From positions 22,059,400 through 22,123,399 of the forward strand of contig NC_060892.1 of NCBI RefSeq assembly GCF_014805685.1: a stretch of DNA of 64,000 bases, in the 5' to 3' direction. The DNA comes from Silurus meridionalis. Lineage: Eukaryota; Chordata; Actinopteri; Siluriformes; Siluridae. This document shows, in pieces, positions 1 through 27,990 of this stretch. A model generated the notes under the pieces. The model was not told the DNA's origin, did no database searches, and saw nothing but the letters and a program-made list of their open reading frames with translations. The position numbers and the translations under genes were made by a program. Numbering within the stretch: the first letter of the stretch is position 1; every line of letters begins with the position of its first letter.

Positions 1-129
1 CTCATAGATCAATATATGCATGAATGATGAAAATATTTTATGTGGTGAGGATATTTTGCTGAAATAACCACATAGATTTCAAAACCATTGCCTACAGTAT
101 GTTGATGACACTCAACTCATCCACTCTTT

Positions 130-300
130 TCCTTAAAGGAGGGATAAACTTAAAATTATAAGGAACAAACTTATAGGCAAGAAAATTCTACATTCTTTTA
201 TTCAACTTTATAACCTGTATCTCTGTAAAGCTGCTTGGAGACAATGTTCATTGTAAAAATGCCCTAAACAAATACAAATGAATTTGATTGATTTTCCTAC
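130..300 (+). repeat. Teleost SINE-like repeat, 3' part
   Basis: The block contains the string GTAAAGCTGCTTGGAGACAA followed by ATGTTCATTGTAAAAATG and a tail ending AATGAATTTGATTGA. The same body and tail occur at 31795-31990, 48405-48670 and 61955-62170, and inverted at 10376-10645 and 39015-40010, which makes it a dispersed family within the window. This copy is diverged. Confidence 0.55.
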
Positions 301-489
301 TTCAGACTGATTTTCCTGTATTGATCTCAGCATGTCTGACAGACCTCATGAAAGTATACCCATCTGCAAACTCCTCTCAAGTCCTCTCACACCCTCTTTC
401 ACTGGTATCCTGTAACTGTGCACATCAGGTTTAAAACACATGGCTCGACTAGACCAGGTGTCAAAACACAAGACTCATTGCTGGTGGAA

Positions 490-696
490 TTAAACCCCCC
501 AATGGCTACAGTAGTTAAAATATTACTCCAGTAAAAATGCTCCCTTTAAACTTTCTCTTGAATAAAAGTACAAAGTATTTGCCTTCAAATGTACTTAAGT
601 TTCCAAGTACTATTATTTATTATGGCAATAATGCTTTATGTAAATTTTTAGCACAAGACTTTTGCTTAATCAGCTCAGTTTATGTAAAAGGACTAT
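490..696. mobile_element. hAT-like element arm, left of the LTR insertion
   Basis: The text around 525-620 (ATTACTCCAGTAAAAATGCT, then AAAAGTACAAAGTATTTG) resembles the 'ACTCAAGTAAAAGTAC' ends common in fish hAT-type elements. A matching opposite arm is at 4375-4480 (ACTACTCAAGTACAGTAAC then TTACTGTCCAACACTGG). I infer that 490-4480 is one old hAT-type element interrupted by the LTR element; the assignment rests on remembered family ends. Confidence 0.35.
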
Positions 697-2717
697 CTAA
701 CAAGGACCGGGTCGAAGGGGACCCGGCCGGAACCGCCACGGAACAGCGGGGAGGGGCCCGAGGCGAAGCGACCACCACTGCGGAGAGCCGGAACGGGACA
801 ACGACCCCTGCGGGGCAAAGTCCTTGACGCAGACTAGAGGCAGAGAGACGTCCACCACGGAGACCCGGAGCAGAGCGACGCCCTCAGCGAAAACCGGAGG
901 CAGCGCGACGTCCTCCACGGAGCCTTGGAGCGGAACGACGCCCTCTGCAGAGGCTGCCGGCGGAGCGACGATCCCCATGGAGACCAGGAGCGGAGCGACG
1001 CCCTCGGCGAAGACAGGAGCCGGAGAGACGACCCCTGGAGACCTGGAGCGGAGCGACGCCCTCTGCGGAGACAGGAGACCGCTTGAGGTCCTCGGCGGAG
1101 ACCTGGAGCTTGGGGACGGCCACCGCGGAGACCCGGACAGGGATCTGGAGTGGAGAGACAACCCTGGTGACTACTGGAAGCAGGGCAGAGCTCTCAACGG
1201 GGCTTACCAGCTGGAGACCCTCTGGATGGAGACCGGAGATGGAGCGATGCCCCTGACTGAGCACAGAGGCTGAGTGATGACCTCCGCAGGGTTTATCGGT
1301 GCGACATCACCCTTCAGGGAGCTCAGGGGTGACCTGTCACCCTCCAGGGAGCTTGGAGGCAGAATGTCGCCGTGGGAGGAGCTCTGCAAAGTGACTTCGT
1401 CGTCTGAGTGCTTGTGGGGCGAGCCGTCACCTCTTGGGTGACTGTGGGGCGAGCTGTCGCCTTCGGATGAAGCCAGGGGCAGCGGTTCGACTTCCCTTTC
1501 GCAGTCCCGGAGCTGAGGTGAGTGCTCTGGGGTCTCCTTGGGTGAAGAGGAGGTATGTGATGTAGCTTCGCCTTCTGAGTGCTGGTGTGGCGAGCTGTCA
1601 CCCTTCCGGAGGCAACCGGTCGACTTCCCTTTTGCAGTCTCGGAGGTGAGTTGAGTACTCCTTGGGACGCTGGAGCGGAACCGAGCTCTCCTTGGGACGT
1701 TGGCGCAGAACCGAGCTCTCCTTGGGACGCAGAAGCGGAGCGGAACTTTCCCGGAAATCCTGGGACGGAACCAAGCTCTCCTCAGAAATCAGGAGCGAAG
1801 CCAAGCTTTCCTCAGGAACCGGGAGCGAAGAGGAGCTCTCCTGGAAGCCTAGGAGCGGAGAGAAAGCTGCCTGGAAACCTAGGAGCGGAGAGGAAGCCGT
1901 CGGGGGACCCTGGAGCGGAGAGGAGCTCGCCTGGGGACCCTGGAGCGGAGAGGAGCTCACGGGGTCGCTCTGGGACAGAGAGGAGCTCACGGGGTCGCTC
2001 TGGGACAGAAAGGAACTCACGGGGTCGCTCTGGACGGAGGTCCTGGGACGGAGCTGAGCTCTCACGGAGGTCCTGGGACGGAACGGAGCTCTCTTCAGGA
2101 CCCTGGAGCGGAACGGAGCTCTCTTCAGGACCCTGGAGCGGAACGGAGCTCTCTTCGGAGACCTGAAGCGGAGCTGAACCAACCCAAAGGTTCTGGAGCA
2201 GGACGGAGCCAGCCTGGATATCCTGGAGCACGGCGGAGATCCCTTTAAGGACCTTCGGCGGAGCGGAGCTGTCCTGGAGGGCCTGGAGCAGCGTGGTGAC
2301 CTCCTGGAAACTTTGATGAGAAATGGTGTTCTCGGAAGCGGGGGAGAGGAGATGGAGATCAGCCGTGGTTATCCCGAGTCCCCTGGTGAGAAGCTGGAGG
2401 AACCTGGCGCATGAGCTGACCTTGCCTTCAGTCGTGCTCCACAGCTCTCTGGCAAGGGAGAGAGATTCCTCAGTCAGCAGAGACATGTGGAGCGCGATTT
2501 TCGCTTCTTCTGTGGGATAACTGGCTGGATTCAACTCGTATCGACCCACGTTCTGTAAAAATCCCCTCCATTCAGCTCTGTTGCTGGAGAAGCAAGCCGG
2601 GAGTCCCGTGACGTCATTGAGGGGGTGTGGCGCTGCCGAGCATGACCGAGAAGCGGCTGAGCGAACCCGACCTCCGAGGTTCAGTTCGCGCTGGGACCAT
2701 GGCATTAATCCGATCAT
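697..2717 (-). pseudogene. Gag-like coding region with GC-rich tandem repeats
   Basis: The longest open stretch is 2717 to 1812 (301 codons). Residues about 35-100 read like the capsid/retrotrans_gag region of Ty3/gypsy elements, with segments such as AEWRGFLQNVGRYELNP, SYPTEEAKIALHMSLLT and LSLARELW. After about residue 160 it becomes a low-complexity array of an ESSVPLQGPE-type unit. The corresponding DNA repeats a GGAGCGGA...GAGCTC-type motif through about 697 in several frames, so downstream of 1812 the frame is broken or the array was never one protein. No zinc knuckle (CCHC) is seen. It is probably a dead gag; the repeats are consistent with minisatellite expansion inside the C-terminal part. 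Confidence 0.6.
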
Positions 2718-2796
2718 GTCCCCCTTTTTCCTTTTGTCCTTTTTTTTTTTGCCTTTTTTTTTTGTCCGTATATTCCTTTTCAGGGGTCCGTTATTC

Positions 2797-3313
2797 TGTT
2801 AGGCAAGGTACGGAGGCGGAAGCCGGAGTAACGGCAAACAGAAACTTTATTTAACAAAAGGCAGAGCCAACACAAAATACCCGCGTAGATCGGGATAATC
2901 CGGCAAAACGGCAGTCCAATAATAACATCCACGGTACATTATGGAGGAAGCGCGGCGCGGAGGAAGCGACGGAGAAGCGTCGGTAGTCCGAGGTGCGCTG
3001 GGGAAGGTAAACGCAGCCGTGGAGTGAGCGAGGAGAAGGTATGTAGCGGGAGCAGCATACATACGACCACACACTACCATGAACCTACACGAACACGCAT
3101 GAACATATAATAACGGACCCTGAGTGTGGGTGAATGAGGGGTTTATATTGGCGGTGTGATGAGCGAGTAGATGGGAGTCAGGTGTTGCCCATGAAGCCCG
3201 ATTGCGAGCAGCTCTGTGCGGGCGGGGCACGCACGGGAGAAGGAGCGAGGTGCTTTGGGGAATGCCAAAGTCTGACAGCCGCCAAAGGGGGCGTGGCAGG
3301 GGAATTCCTGACA
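2797..3313 (-). repeat. Putative 5' LTR
   Basis: On the minus strand the block begins TGTCAGGAATTCC and ends CTTGCCTAACA, with the TG...CA termini of LTRs. It holds a TATAAA box (plus 3142-3147) and an AATAAA polyadenylation signal (plus 2846-2851) in the expected order. No partner LTR was seen to compare it with, so the boundaries are inferred from the terminal dinucleotides and the transition to AT-rich DNA at 3314. Confidence 0.6.
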
Positions 3314-3319
3314 GATATA

Positions 3320-3640
3320 AGTTAAATACTGAATGATTTCTAATAAATTATCATGAGCCCAAATCCTTCTTTTCAACAACTTAAAAAAATCGAGCAAAAA
3401 AGGCCATGTGTGTTGTGGCAAGTTAGAGTTAAGAGTTTCTTTATCATTTATTCCTCTTGAAAAATGTTCTGCTTGCTGTTGAACCGATGCTAAACTGCAT
3501 GTTCGTGCTAAGTAGGTACCAGCAAGCGGCAATTGCGGTTCTAGTTTGAATGAACCACGCCATGACCCAATGTCTCCTCCGTTGATTAGTTTCAGCTTTG
3601 AAAAGCTCCCCTCTGCTTCAGCTACCGTCACTGCGTGAGT
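3320..3640 (-). pseudogene. hAT-type transposase C-terminal (dimerisation) fragment
   Basis: The minus strand encodes MTVAEAEGSFSKLKLI, close to the S-F-S-x-L-K-L-I core of the hAT dimerisation domain, as also found in ZMYM1-like host proteins derived from hAT transposases. The reading runs on to about ...LTYICQ and is then cut by the LTR boundary at 3314. The downstream sequence no longer matches the family, so this is a decayed fragment. It sits between the two hAT-like arms at 490-696 and 4375-4480, which supports one interrupted hAT element. Confidence 0.5.
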
Positions 3641-5227
3641 AAAACATATTCTTAGAGCAGTCCACTAAATCATTTATTGCACAATTAAATACACATCATT
3701 GTGCACAATTAATCTAACTCTTAGAACCAAGAACCAAACAACTCCTTGGCTAATTGTAGTCGTAATATATGGACAACATCTATATCCCTATAATATGTAT
3801 TTTAAATGAGCCTTTTAAGCTGCACTGGAGATTCTCCTCACTGAACTCAGTTCAGGACTTATTCAGTACAATCACAGAAAGCCTTTATGACATAACCTTA
3901 ATTAAAGGAAACACAAATCAATAAGTGCTACTAGTTTAACTACAATCCAACTAGATTAGTTAGGTGGTAATTGCTTTGTTGCTACACGCATTATTATAAA
4001 CTGCATACTATAAATTATAATGTTATGCAGCTAAAAGAAATATTGTTGCTCTATGCATAAAAGCATAGCAGGCAACACTGATATACAGTTATTAACCTAT
4101 TTCATTAAAAGCATTAGCCTTCACTATCCTTGTAACGAGATGTGTGATAGAGCTGCATACACACCTTTACCTTTTGCAGGTTTCCCCCCCTGCTTCTTTG
4201 CTCTTCTGTGGGTTTAAACCTTTTTTTTTGTCATCTATAATTTTTGGATATAGCTCTCCTTAATGACTTGACATCACCCAACCCCCACCTCTCCAATGTA
4301 TAAGTAAAGGGAACTTCCCCGGGTGGTCTGTGCCCACTCCGAGTCACAACCAGGTTCATTCACCGTGATATGATATGATAATTGTACATATATGCGAAAA
4401 AACTACTCAAGTACAGTAACAAATCACATTTACATTTTTAATTATAAATTACATTTACTGTCCAACACTGGTCATTTCATAAAGTTCTCATCCAGGCAGA
4501 GGACATTTTCTGTACCTTTATATGAGTCTCGAGTGTCAATGCTTGTCAATAATTTTGCCTGACTGGTCCAATTAAGTTAGTGGTAATTTGGCCTTGACTG
4601 TGAAAGTCTCTTTACTACGACAAGGTCTGAATTCTGTCAGAATATTAGGTTTCAGTATTATGTAAGACTTGATTTCTATAGCTAACAACATCTAAAGACA
4701 AAAATATTATATTAACATTATAACTTAGGTCTATAGACTTACTCAGAAGCATATAATTAGCTTTACGTCTTTACGTTTATTATCTTCAAGTTTTTTTTAT
4801 TAGTTTGCATTCCCAAAACCAAAGAATTTACCTGTAAACCAGACATTTTAGACAACTCAAAACACTGAAAGAGAAATACACATCTCCCAGTATCTTACAA
4901 ACGAATAAAAAAAGGGACCAAATACAGAAATAAGCTGAAAAATATTTAAATGATCCCTTGAATAAATCAGTTGCAAAAAATGTTTGTTAATTACAGCCAA
5001 TTTGCTCAGTCCAACCTGGGTGCAAATGTATTCCAATTACACACTCTACGTAATACAATAAAGACTCCTTCTGTGACCTTTGCAAGCCCTGCACCTATGT
5101 GTGTTAAGCTGTAACGATGATCCTTTAAGCATGTGTATCAATCTCCCTACACACTCCATTATAATGACAGCTAATGTTACCAAGGACAGGGGCATTATTC
5201 AAGGCTGCTGTGTGTGAGCCTGTGTAC

Positions 5228-5228
<1 letters not shown>
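3641..5228. other. Noncoding AT-rich DNA with hAT-like right arm
   Basis: No credible exon on either strand. The only recognisable item is the hAT-like end at about 4375-4480. The rest is AT-rich and not obviously repeated elsewhere in the window. Confidence 0.4.

Positions 5229-5282
<54 letters not shown>
5229..5282. repeat. (GA)n microsatellite
   Basis: Nearly pure GA dinucleotide run visible directly. It generates spurious arginine/glutamate and serine/leucine frames on the two strands. Confidence 0.95.
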
Positions 5283-5286
<4 letters not shown>

Positions 5287-5664
5287 TCTGTCCCAGCTGA
5301 TCTTTATCCTTTTACTATCACACACTCCAGAAATCTGCACTCCCCACAGTGAGATGGAGGGGGGAAACACTGTAATCTCATTACTACATGACAATGGCAG
5401 CTACAGGATGAAAAGGGAGGAGAGATAGTGAGTGGGAGGGAAAGAGGGAGGGAAATAGGGATGGAGAGAGAGACAGATAGAGAAAAGGTGCTCTTTACAA
5501 CTTGCTTTTTCTTTCTACACATGCAAATCACTCTGAAATTAGTGGGTTGAGGGATACAATACAAACGGGATTACATGAGAAGTCACACTTATATGCTGGT
5601 ATGGCACACCCGATCATAAACACATGAGAACTAGAGGGAGAGGAATAAGAAAGGGAAATGTGAG

Positions 5665-5722
5665 GAATATGGATGGATGAAAGGATGAAAGGATGGATGG
5701 ATGGATGGATGGATGGATGGAT

Positions 5723-5802
<80 letters not shown>
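5665..5802. repeat. Compound (GGAT)n-(GATA)n microsatellite
   Basis: GGAT tetranucleotides to about 5720 are followed by about 20 GATA units to 5802. Seen directly. Confidence 0.95.
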
Positions 5803-5803
<1 letters not shown>

Positions 5804-5889
5804 GCCTTAATTTGTGCTTTCTGCAAAGGGGCATTGTAATGCTAATACAGGTTTGGGTCTTTAGTTCAAGCAAAGGCATGATAATGCAA

Positions 5890-6002
5890 TCAGACATCCT
5901 ATACAACTGTGTGCCTCCAACTTTGTGGTAAGAATGTGAAGAAAAGCCACATACGGCTAGAAAGGTCAGGTGTCCCCAATGCTTTTCTTCATATAGTATA
6001 GT
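5890..6002. mobile_element. Solo end of a Tc1-type MITE
   Basis: The block CCTATACAACTGTGTGCCTC through GGTCAGGTGTCCCCAATGCT matches the right portion of the complete MITE at 26834-27191 (CCTATACAACTGAGTGCCTC ... GGTCAGGTGACCCAATACTT). Only that end is present here. Confidence 0.6.
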
Positions 6003-6341
6003 TATTTAATTTTTTTAATTATGTTCAAAACATTAATATACCATTACAAGGAAATAAAAACTGAACACAGATTTTTCCGTTTTATGTAGCATGTCGATCT
6101 GAATCGATCTGAAAAACACAAGGCGAATTTTCCAGCCATTTTGTGCGAATGCCACTTTCCGTGCAAAGGTTGTGCGTTGTGCACATTTATAAACGAGACC
6201 CCTATTTTTGCTATCTGTGTCACCAATTTCCCTTCTCGCCTTGTGCTTTTCCACATTGTGCATACGCAGGGCTCAGAGTTTACAGGTGCAAACTTTCTCC
6301 CGTCAAGTTTGTTTTCTTTCAAAAATAAGGAACACCAACAG
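6003..6341. other. Unassigned noncoding DNA left of the LINE
   Basis: Contains GTGCACATTTATAAACGAGA, reminiscent of dispersed fish repeats, but I cannot assign it. It ends where homology to the LINE at 40671-43776 begins. No supported gene. Confidence 0.35.
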
Positions 6342-8562
6342 AAGATGCAACCTGAAGGAGATTGGAGACTTTAAGGTGTTGACAGGGGACAGTGTAGCTA
6401 GACAGAATCGGATTGTGGTCTGTAGGATGGCTTTGGAGGTGAAAAAGAAGAGAAGGAGAGTGAGGACTGAAAGAAGAATAAGATGGTGGAACTTGAAGGA
6501 GGAAGACTGTAGTGTAAGGTTTAGGGAAGAGGTCAGACAGGGCTCGGTTGTGGTGAAGAGCTGCTGGATGATTGGGTAACTACTGAAGAAGTAATAAGGG
6601 AGACAGCTAGAAAAGTACTGTGACATCTGGAAATAAAAAGGAGGACAAAGAGACATGGTGGTGGAATGAGGAAGTGCAGGAGAGCATAAGGAGAAAGAGT
6701 TTGGCAAAACAGAATTGGGATCGACAGAGTGATGAGAAAAGTAGGCAGGAGTACAAGGAGATGCGGCAGCAGGTGAAGAGGGATGTGGCGAAAGCCAAGG
6801 AAAATGCATTTGAGGAGCTGTATGTGAAGTCGAACACTAAGGACGAAGAAATGGATTTGTACCGATTGGCCAGGCAGAGGGACGAGATGGGAAGGATGTG
6901 CTGCAAGTTAGAGCAATAAAGGATGGAGATAGAAATGTGTTGACTAGTGAGGCGAGTGTGTGGCGAAGATGGAGGGAGTATTTTGAGCAGCTGATGAATG
7001 AGAAAAATCTGAGAGAAAGTTGGATGGTGGATGAGATGGTGAAGCAGGTGGATAGTGGATAAGCTTAATAAGGAGGAAGTGAGAGCAGCAATTAGAAGGA
7101 TGAAGAGTGGAAAGTAAGTTGGACCAGATGACATACTGGTAGAAGCATAGAGATTTTTAGGAGAGATGGCAGTGGAGTTTTTAATCAAGATTGTTTAACA
7201 GGATTTTGGAAGGTGAGAGGATGCCTGAGGAATGGAGGAGGAGTGTGCTGGTACCGATCTTAAAGAATAAGATAGATGTGCAGACCTGCAGTAACTACAG
7301 GGGAATAAAGTTGATCAGTCACACCATGAAGTTATGGAAAGGAGTAGTGGAAGCCACCCTGAGAGAAGAGGTGACCATCTGTGAGCAACAGTATGGTTTT
7401 ATGCCGAGGAAGAGCACCACAGATGCATTATTTGCTTTGAGAATGTTGATAGAGAAGTGTAGAGAAGTATAGAGAAGGTCAGAAGCAGTTGCATTGTGTG
7501 TTTGTGGGTTTAGAGAAAGTGTACGACAGAGTGCCAAGAGAGGAGTTGTGGTATTGTACGAGGAAGTCAGGTGTGTCAAAAAGTGTGTGAGGGTGGTGCA
7601 GGACATGTATGAGGACTGTGTGACAGCAGTGACGTGTGCAGTAGGAACGACAGACTGGTTCATGGTGAAGGTTGGACTGCATCAAGGATCGGGTCTAAAC
7701 CCTTTCCTGTTTGCAGTGGTGATAGACAGGTTGACGGACGAGGTCATATAGGAGTCTCCATGGACTATGATGTTTGTGGATAATATTGTTATTTGTGATG
7801 AGAGTAGGGATCACGTTGAAAAGAGCCTGGAGAGGTGGAGGTATGCGCTGGAGAAAAGAGGAATGAAAGTCAGTAGGAGTAAGAGGTCGAGGAATACATG
7901 TGAATGAGAGGGAGGGCAGTGGAGTGGTGCGGTTGCCGGGAGAAGAGGAGGTGAAGGTGGATGAGTTAAAGTACCTGGGGTCAACAGTGCAAAGTAATGG
8001 AGAGTGTGTAAGAGAAGTGAAGAAAAGAGTGCAGGCAGGGTGGAGTGGGTGTCGAAGAGTGGCAGGAGTGATTTGTGATAGAAGAGTATCTGCAAGAGTG
8101 AAAGGGAAAGTTTATAGGATTGTGGTGAGACCTGCGATGTTGTATGGTTTAGAGACAGTGGCATTGAGTAAAAGACAGGAGGTGGAGCTGGAGGTAGCAG
8201 AGCTGAAGATGTTGAGGTTTTCGTTGGGAGTGACGGGATGGACAGGATTAGAAATGAGTTTATTAGAGGGACAGCACATGTAGGACGTTTTGGAGACAAG
8301 GTGAGGTTCATGAGATTGAGATGGTTTGGACATATGCAGAGGAGGGACATGGGGTATATTGGTAAGAGAATGCTGAGGATGGAGCCACCAGGATAGAGGA
8401 AATGAGAAAGACCAAGGAGGCGGTTTTTGGATATGGTGAGGGAAAACATGCAGGTAGTTCGGTTGAAAGTGGCAGATGTAGAGGACAGGGGGGTATGGAG
8501 ATGGATGATCCGCTGTGGCAACGCCTAATGGGAACAGCCGAAAGAAGAATAAGAAGAAATGG
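6342..8562 (+). mobile_element. 5'-truncated RTE-like LINE, decayed
   Basis: Collinear with 41599-43776 of the better LINE copy. It begins at AGATGCAACCTGAAGGAGAT, so the endonuclease is missing, and ends with the family 3' end (CCTAATGGGAACAGCCGAAA plus an AAG-rich tail). Broken reverse-transcriptase pieces are readable at 6620-6919, 7191-7472, 7494-7751 and 7900-8283, including YGFMPRKSTTDALFALR and HQGSGLNPFLFAVV. The catalytic FADD box reads FVDN (about 7770), so the enzyme would be inactive even without the frameshifts. A typical dead-on-arrival LINE insertion. Confidence 0.85.
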
Positions 8563-8699
8563 GTTTAGTTTTCACAGATTCCAATTTCAGCATTAAAACT
8601 ATAAAAAAAAACATTGAAAAAGGAAACAAATTACTTTTTTGAGAGACTAATTTTAAGAGACCTGTCCTATTTTCTCTTGCATATTTAATATTACTCTTT

Positions 8700-8800
8700 A
8701 ATGAAGAAAAAGTACTTATTATCTGATTACTCGATTAATCGATGGACTAATCGGTAGAATACTCGATTACTAAAAAAATTAATAGCTGCAGCCCTAATTC
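8700..8800. mobile_element. hAT-type end remnant
   Basis: Contains TACTCGATTAATCGATGGAC and, further on, ATAGCTGCAGCCCTA. This resembles the 'AATCGATTAATCG...GCTGCAGCCCTA' ends of a widespread fish hAT-type non-autonomous family. Only one end is recognisable. Confidence 0.45.
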
Positions 8801-10375
8801 CATGAATGTAAAACAATTCTTACATTGTTTTCTACACAAAAAAAAAAAATTATTATCAGCTTCAATATAATAGCAGAGAAAACATTTTCTTTAGTGTGGT
8901 AAATAAAACTGGGGGTCTCAGATCTCATCCCAGTGAACTGTGATTTTATGATGGCCCAAGGCAAAATGGCATAAAAGGGACTGAACGATACTGCTCAGTA
9001 TTATTGTAATACTTATTGGTGTGCTATTAACTAGTAGGTCACATCTTTAGCATCTTTTTTCTCCAGGTAAAGCTTGATAGCAGCTGAAACAACCTTTATG
9101 AGATGCAAGTTGCATCTCAAGATGCAAAGGACATCATGTCATTTTACTAATTAGTAAAGAAAAACACAAATATGCCAAACAGGTGTATCTGAAATTAACT
9201 GCAATGTGAAAAAATTACAGACTATAAGATGAATGTCTCTTTACTGCACATCTCTATCATCCATTGAGGAGGTGATGAGCCAAAATGCCTTACTGCTTGG
9301 AGAAGAAATAGGGTTTCATACAGATTAACATAGGAACTTGTTTCAGCTAGTTAACACCACATTGTGACTCGTCACTACCAACTTTTGAAACTTTAGATTG
9401 ATCCAAATTTAATGTTAGATTCTGCGTTTAATAAAGGATTCACAGATTTATTTATTTAATGGTATGCATTAACAAATTAATTGTGTAATAAAGAATTCAA
9501 AACCTAAACAAATAATCAAATAGCCCCCTTAGCCCTCCGACATGAGTAATTAGACCCCTTCATCAATAACCCTCATAATATGAACAACCAATAATTAATA
9601 CGTTTATCTAAGATGTTCATGTCAAGACTAAATCAGAGCAGTGTTTCAAAGTCACACACTGCCTCTACAGTCCTATAGCTTGAATAACATGACTTCTTTG
9701 GCCCCTGCTGGTCTTTGGAGACCCACTGAACATAGTAAAAATATTTGAGAGAAAAAGCAAAGACTTCCTGTGCAGGTGGCTGGATCTACTCCAAAGCATC
9801 AGCAGCATCACCGAGATGGCCAGGATGCAGCGGCAGGGTGTGAGGATCAGATGGAAGAAACAATGTCCCATAATGATCTAAGTCGAAGCTCTGGGTGACC
9901 GAGTTGTAGTCAGTTTACAAAGACCTTCCAGACCTTCCAACCTTGCAAACATTGGAATCATCTTGGAACCCCCAACATGCATGCTGTGCCAGGAGTATAT
10001 AGTGTATTGTTGCCTGAAGGCTCTGAGAAGAGTGCAATCGGTGGTGCTGTTAGCAGGTGGTAAGTGAAACAGCAGATGCACAGGGAATTGCATAAAGATC
10101 ACTCACAGGAAGCACCAGCAGTATCGCCTTTGTCAAGGAGGGAAAAAAGTCTCAACAACAACCAGGCAGAATCCTTGCTACAGCATTTGGCTGGCAGCTG
10201 GATGTGACTAGATGCCGACTAGAAATGTGTAAACAGCATCACAGTTACCGCACACACCACCACCAAGCAATGGTCTTGCTGGAGTTCACATTTTCCATTC
10301 AAGACCGGATCAAAAAAAGGTTGACCGTAAAGAGTTGAGAAAAGCTGAGAAAACCTAAAATCATGTTCAATTCAA
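8801..10375. other. Noncoding DNA downstream in PRMT3 intron 9; unidentified block at 9660-10250
   Basis: No PRMT3 exon was found here. The stretch 9660-10250 is less AT-rich and gives two short minus-strand frames (9665-9871, 9878-10102) that match no family I know. It may be an old repeat. The remainder is unremarkable. Confidence 0.35.
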
Positions 10376-10645
10376 TTCAGCTTTATTGGTTATTGGTTAT
10401 AAAGCTTTTAACACTGGACATTGTCCCAAAGCAGCTTTTCAGAGATAAAGAGGTTAATAAGTAATAAGAAGGTATAAGTTTGATGTACAAGTTTGATCCT
10501 TATAAGTTTATCCCTAATGAGTCATTGAGCCAGTGGCTACTATGGCAAAGAAAAACCTCCTGAGACTGTATGAGGAAAAACCTTCAAAGGAACCAGATTC
10601 ATAAGGGAACCCATCCTCATCTGGGTGGCACTTAACATCCATTAG
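10376..10645 (-). repeat. Teleost SINE-like repeat, inverted copy
   Basis: Starts TCAATTCAATTCAGCTTTAT and continues CATTGTCCCAAAGCAGCTTT, the reverse complement of the tail and body seen at 48405-48670. It ends near ACCCATCCTCATCTGGGTGG, matching the head of the family. A nearly complete, moderately diverged copy. Confidence 0.65.
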
Positions 10646-11252
10646 TCCATTATAGTTTCATCATTGTTGGGGTGTACCGTTCAGTAAAAGAGTCTTAAAT
10701 GCAAAACTGAATCCAGCATGTACAAATTTTGTTCTCACCTGTGAGCTTCTAAAGACACATTAAAATAAATATTTTGAAAAACTAGCTGAACTATGGAATC
10801 TACCAGTCTGTCCTTTCTGTATCTACTTTTATTTACTCTCCATGAAGGAAAAGAAACAGTAAATAGTAAGAATACTTTTTGAAAAGGGAATGTCTCTGTG
10901 GTGTAAAAGCCCCTCAGCTCTGCAACACACTCAAAAACATAGCGGGCCCCACAGTGGCCCAATGGTGTGTAAAATTAAACTTTAGCTCTTCATGGACATC
11001 CTGCTGACTCCTGCTGACCGGTGTATATATAATAATAACAGTCACAATCATAAACACACCCAGACATGCAACAGAACTTGAAAGTGTTTACACACTCTAA
11101 AGTGTTATAATCAACTATTACAATTCACCTGCAGCGAATTTTTGTTTTGTTTTGCTGGAAACTTTGCTACTGGGTACTATGTGAATTCATTGCTACAACT
11201 ACAATTACTACTGGGCTACACTTCAGTTACAGACAGACAGACACATGTCTCA

Positions 11253-27924
<16,672 letters not shown>

Positions 27925-27990
27925 TCTGGCTTCTTCTGACGTCTTCCGGGTGAAAATGGTTCAACCGGAAGTGCGTTGATGACGTCACTT
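27925..27990 (-). promoter_or_regulatory. prmt3: PRMT3 promoter motifs (CRE, ETS)
   Basis: Within 65 bp upstream of the PRMT3 ATG there is a perfect palindromic CRE, TGACGTCA (27980-27987), a strong ETS/GABP site ACCGGAAGTG (27964-27973), and a second overlapping pair of half sites TGACGTC and CTTCCGGGT (27938-27951). No TATA box is near. This is the layout of a housekeeping promoter. Motif identity is seen; function is inferred. Confidence 0.65.

Larger units (their letters stand above)
697..3313 (-). mobile_element. Partial LTR retrotransposon (5' LTR plus gag region)
   Basis: Read on the minus strand, a 517-bp LTR-like block (3313 to 2797) is followed by an untranslated leader, a gag-like frame from 2717 and a long GC-rich repetitive tail to about 697. 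The sharp GC rise at 697 and its end at 3313 mark the element against AT-rich flanks. No protease, reverse transcriptase or integrase is visible and I find no second LTR near 697, so this is either a truncated Ty3/gypsy-type element or a gag-only non-autonomous derivative. The right edge cuts hAT-type transposase sequence at 3314, so it appears to have landed inside an older transposon. Confidence 0.65.

Noticed and set aside
697..3313. A host gene rather than a retroelement
   Set aside because: The LTR-like block with TATA and polyadenylation signals and a gag capsid-like region fit an LTR element better. Absence of introns and broken frames argue against a domesticated gene.
5125..5906. Serine/leucine-rich and arginine/glutamate-rich frames
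   Set aside because: Translation of GA and GATA/GGAT microsatellites.
9665..10102. Two adjacent minus-strand frames with a less AT-rich composition
   Set aside because: No start context, splice sites or family resemblance; more likely an old repeat.
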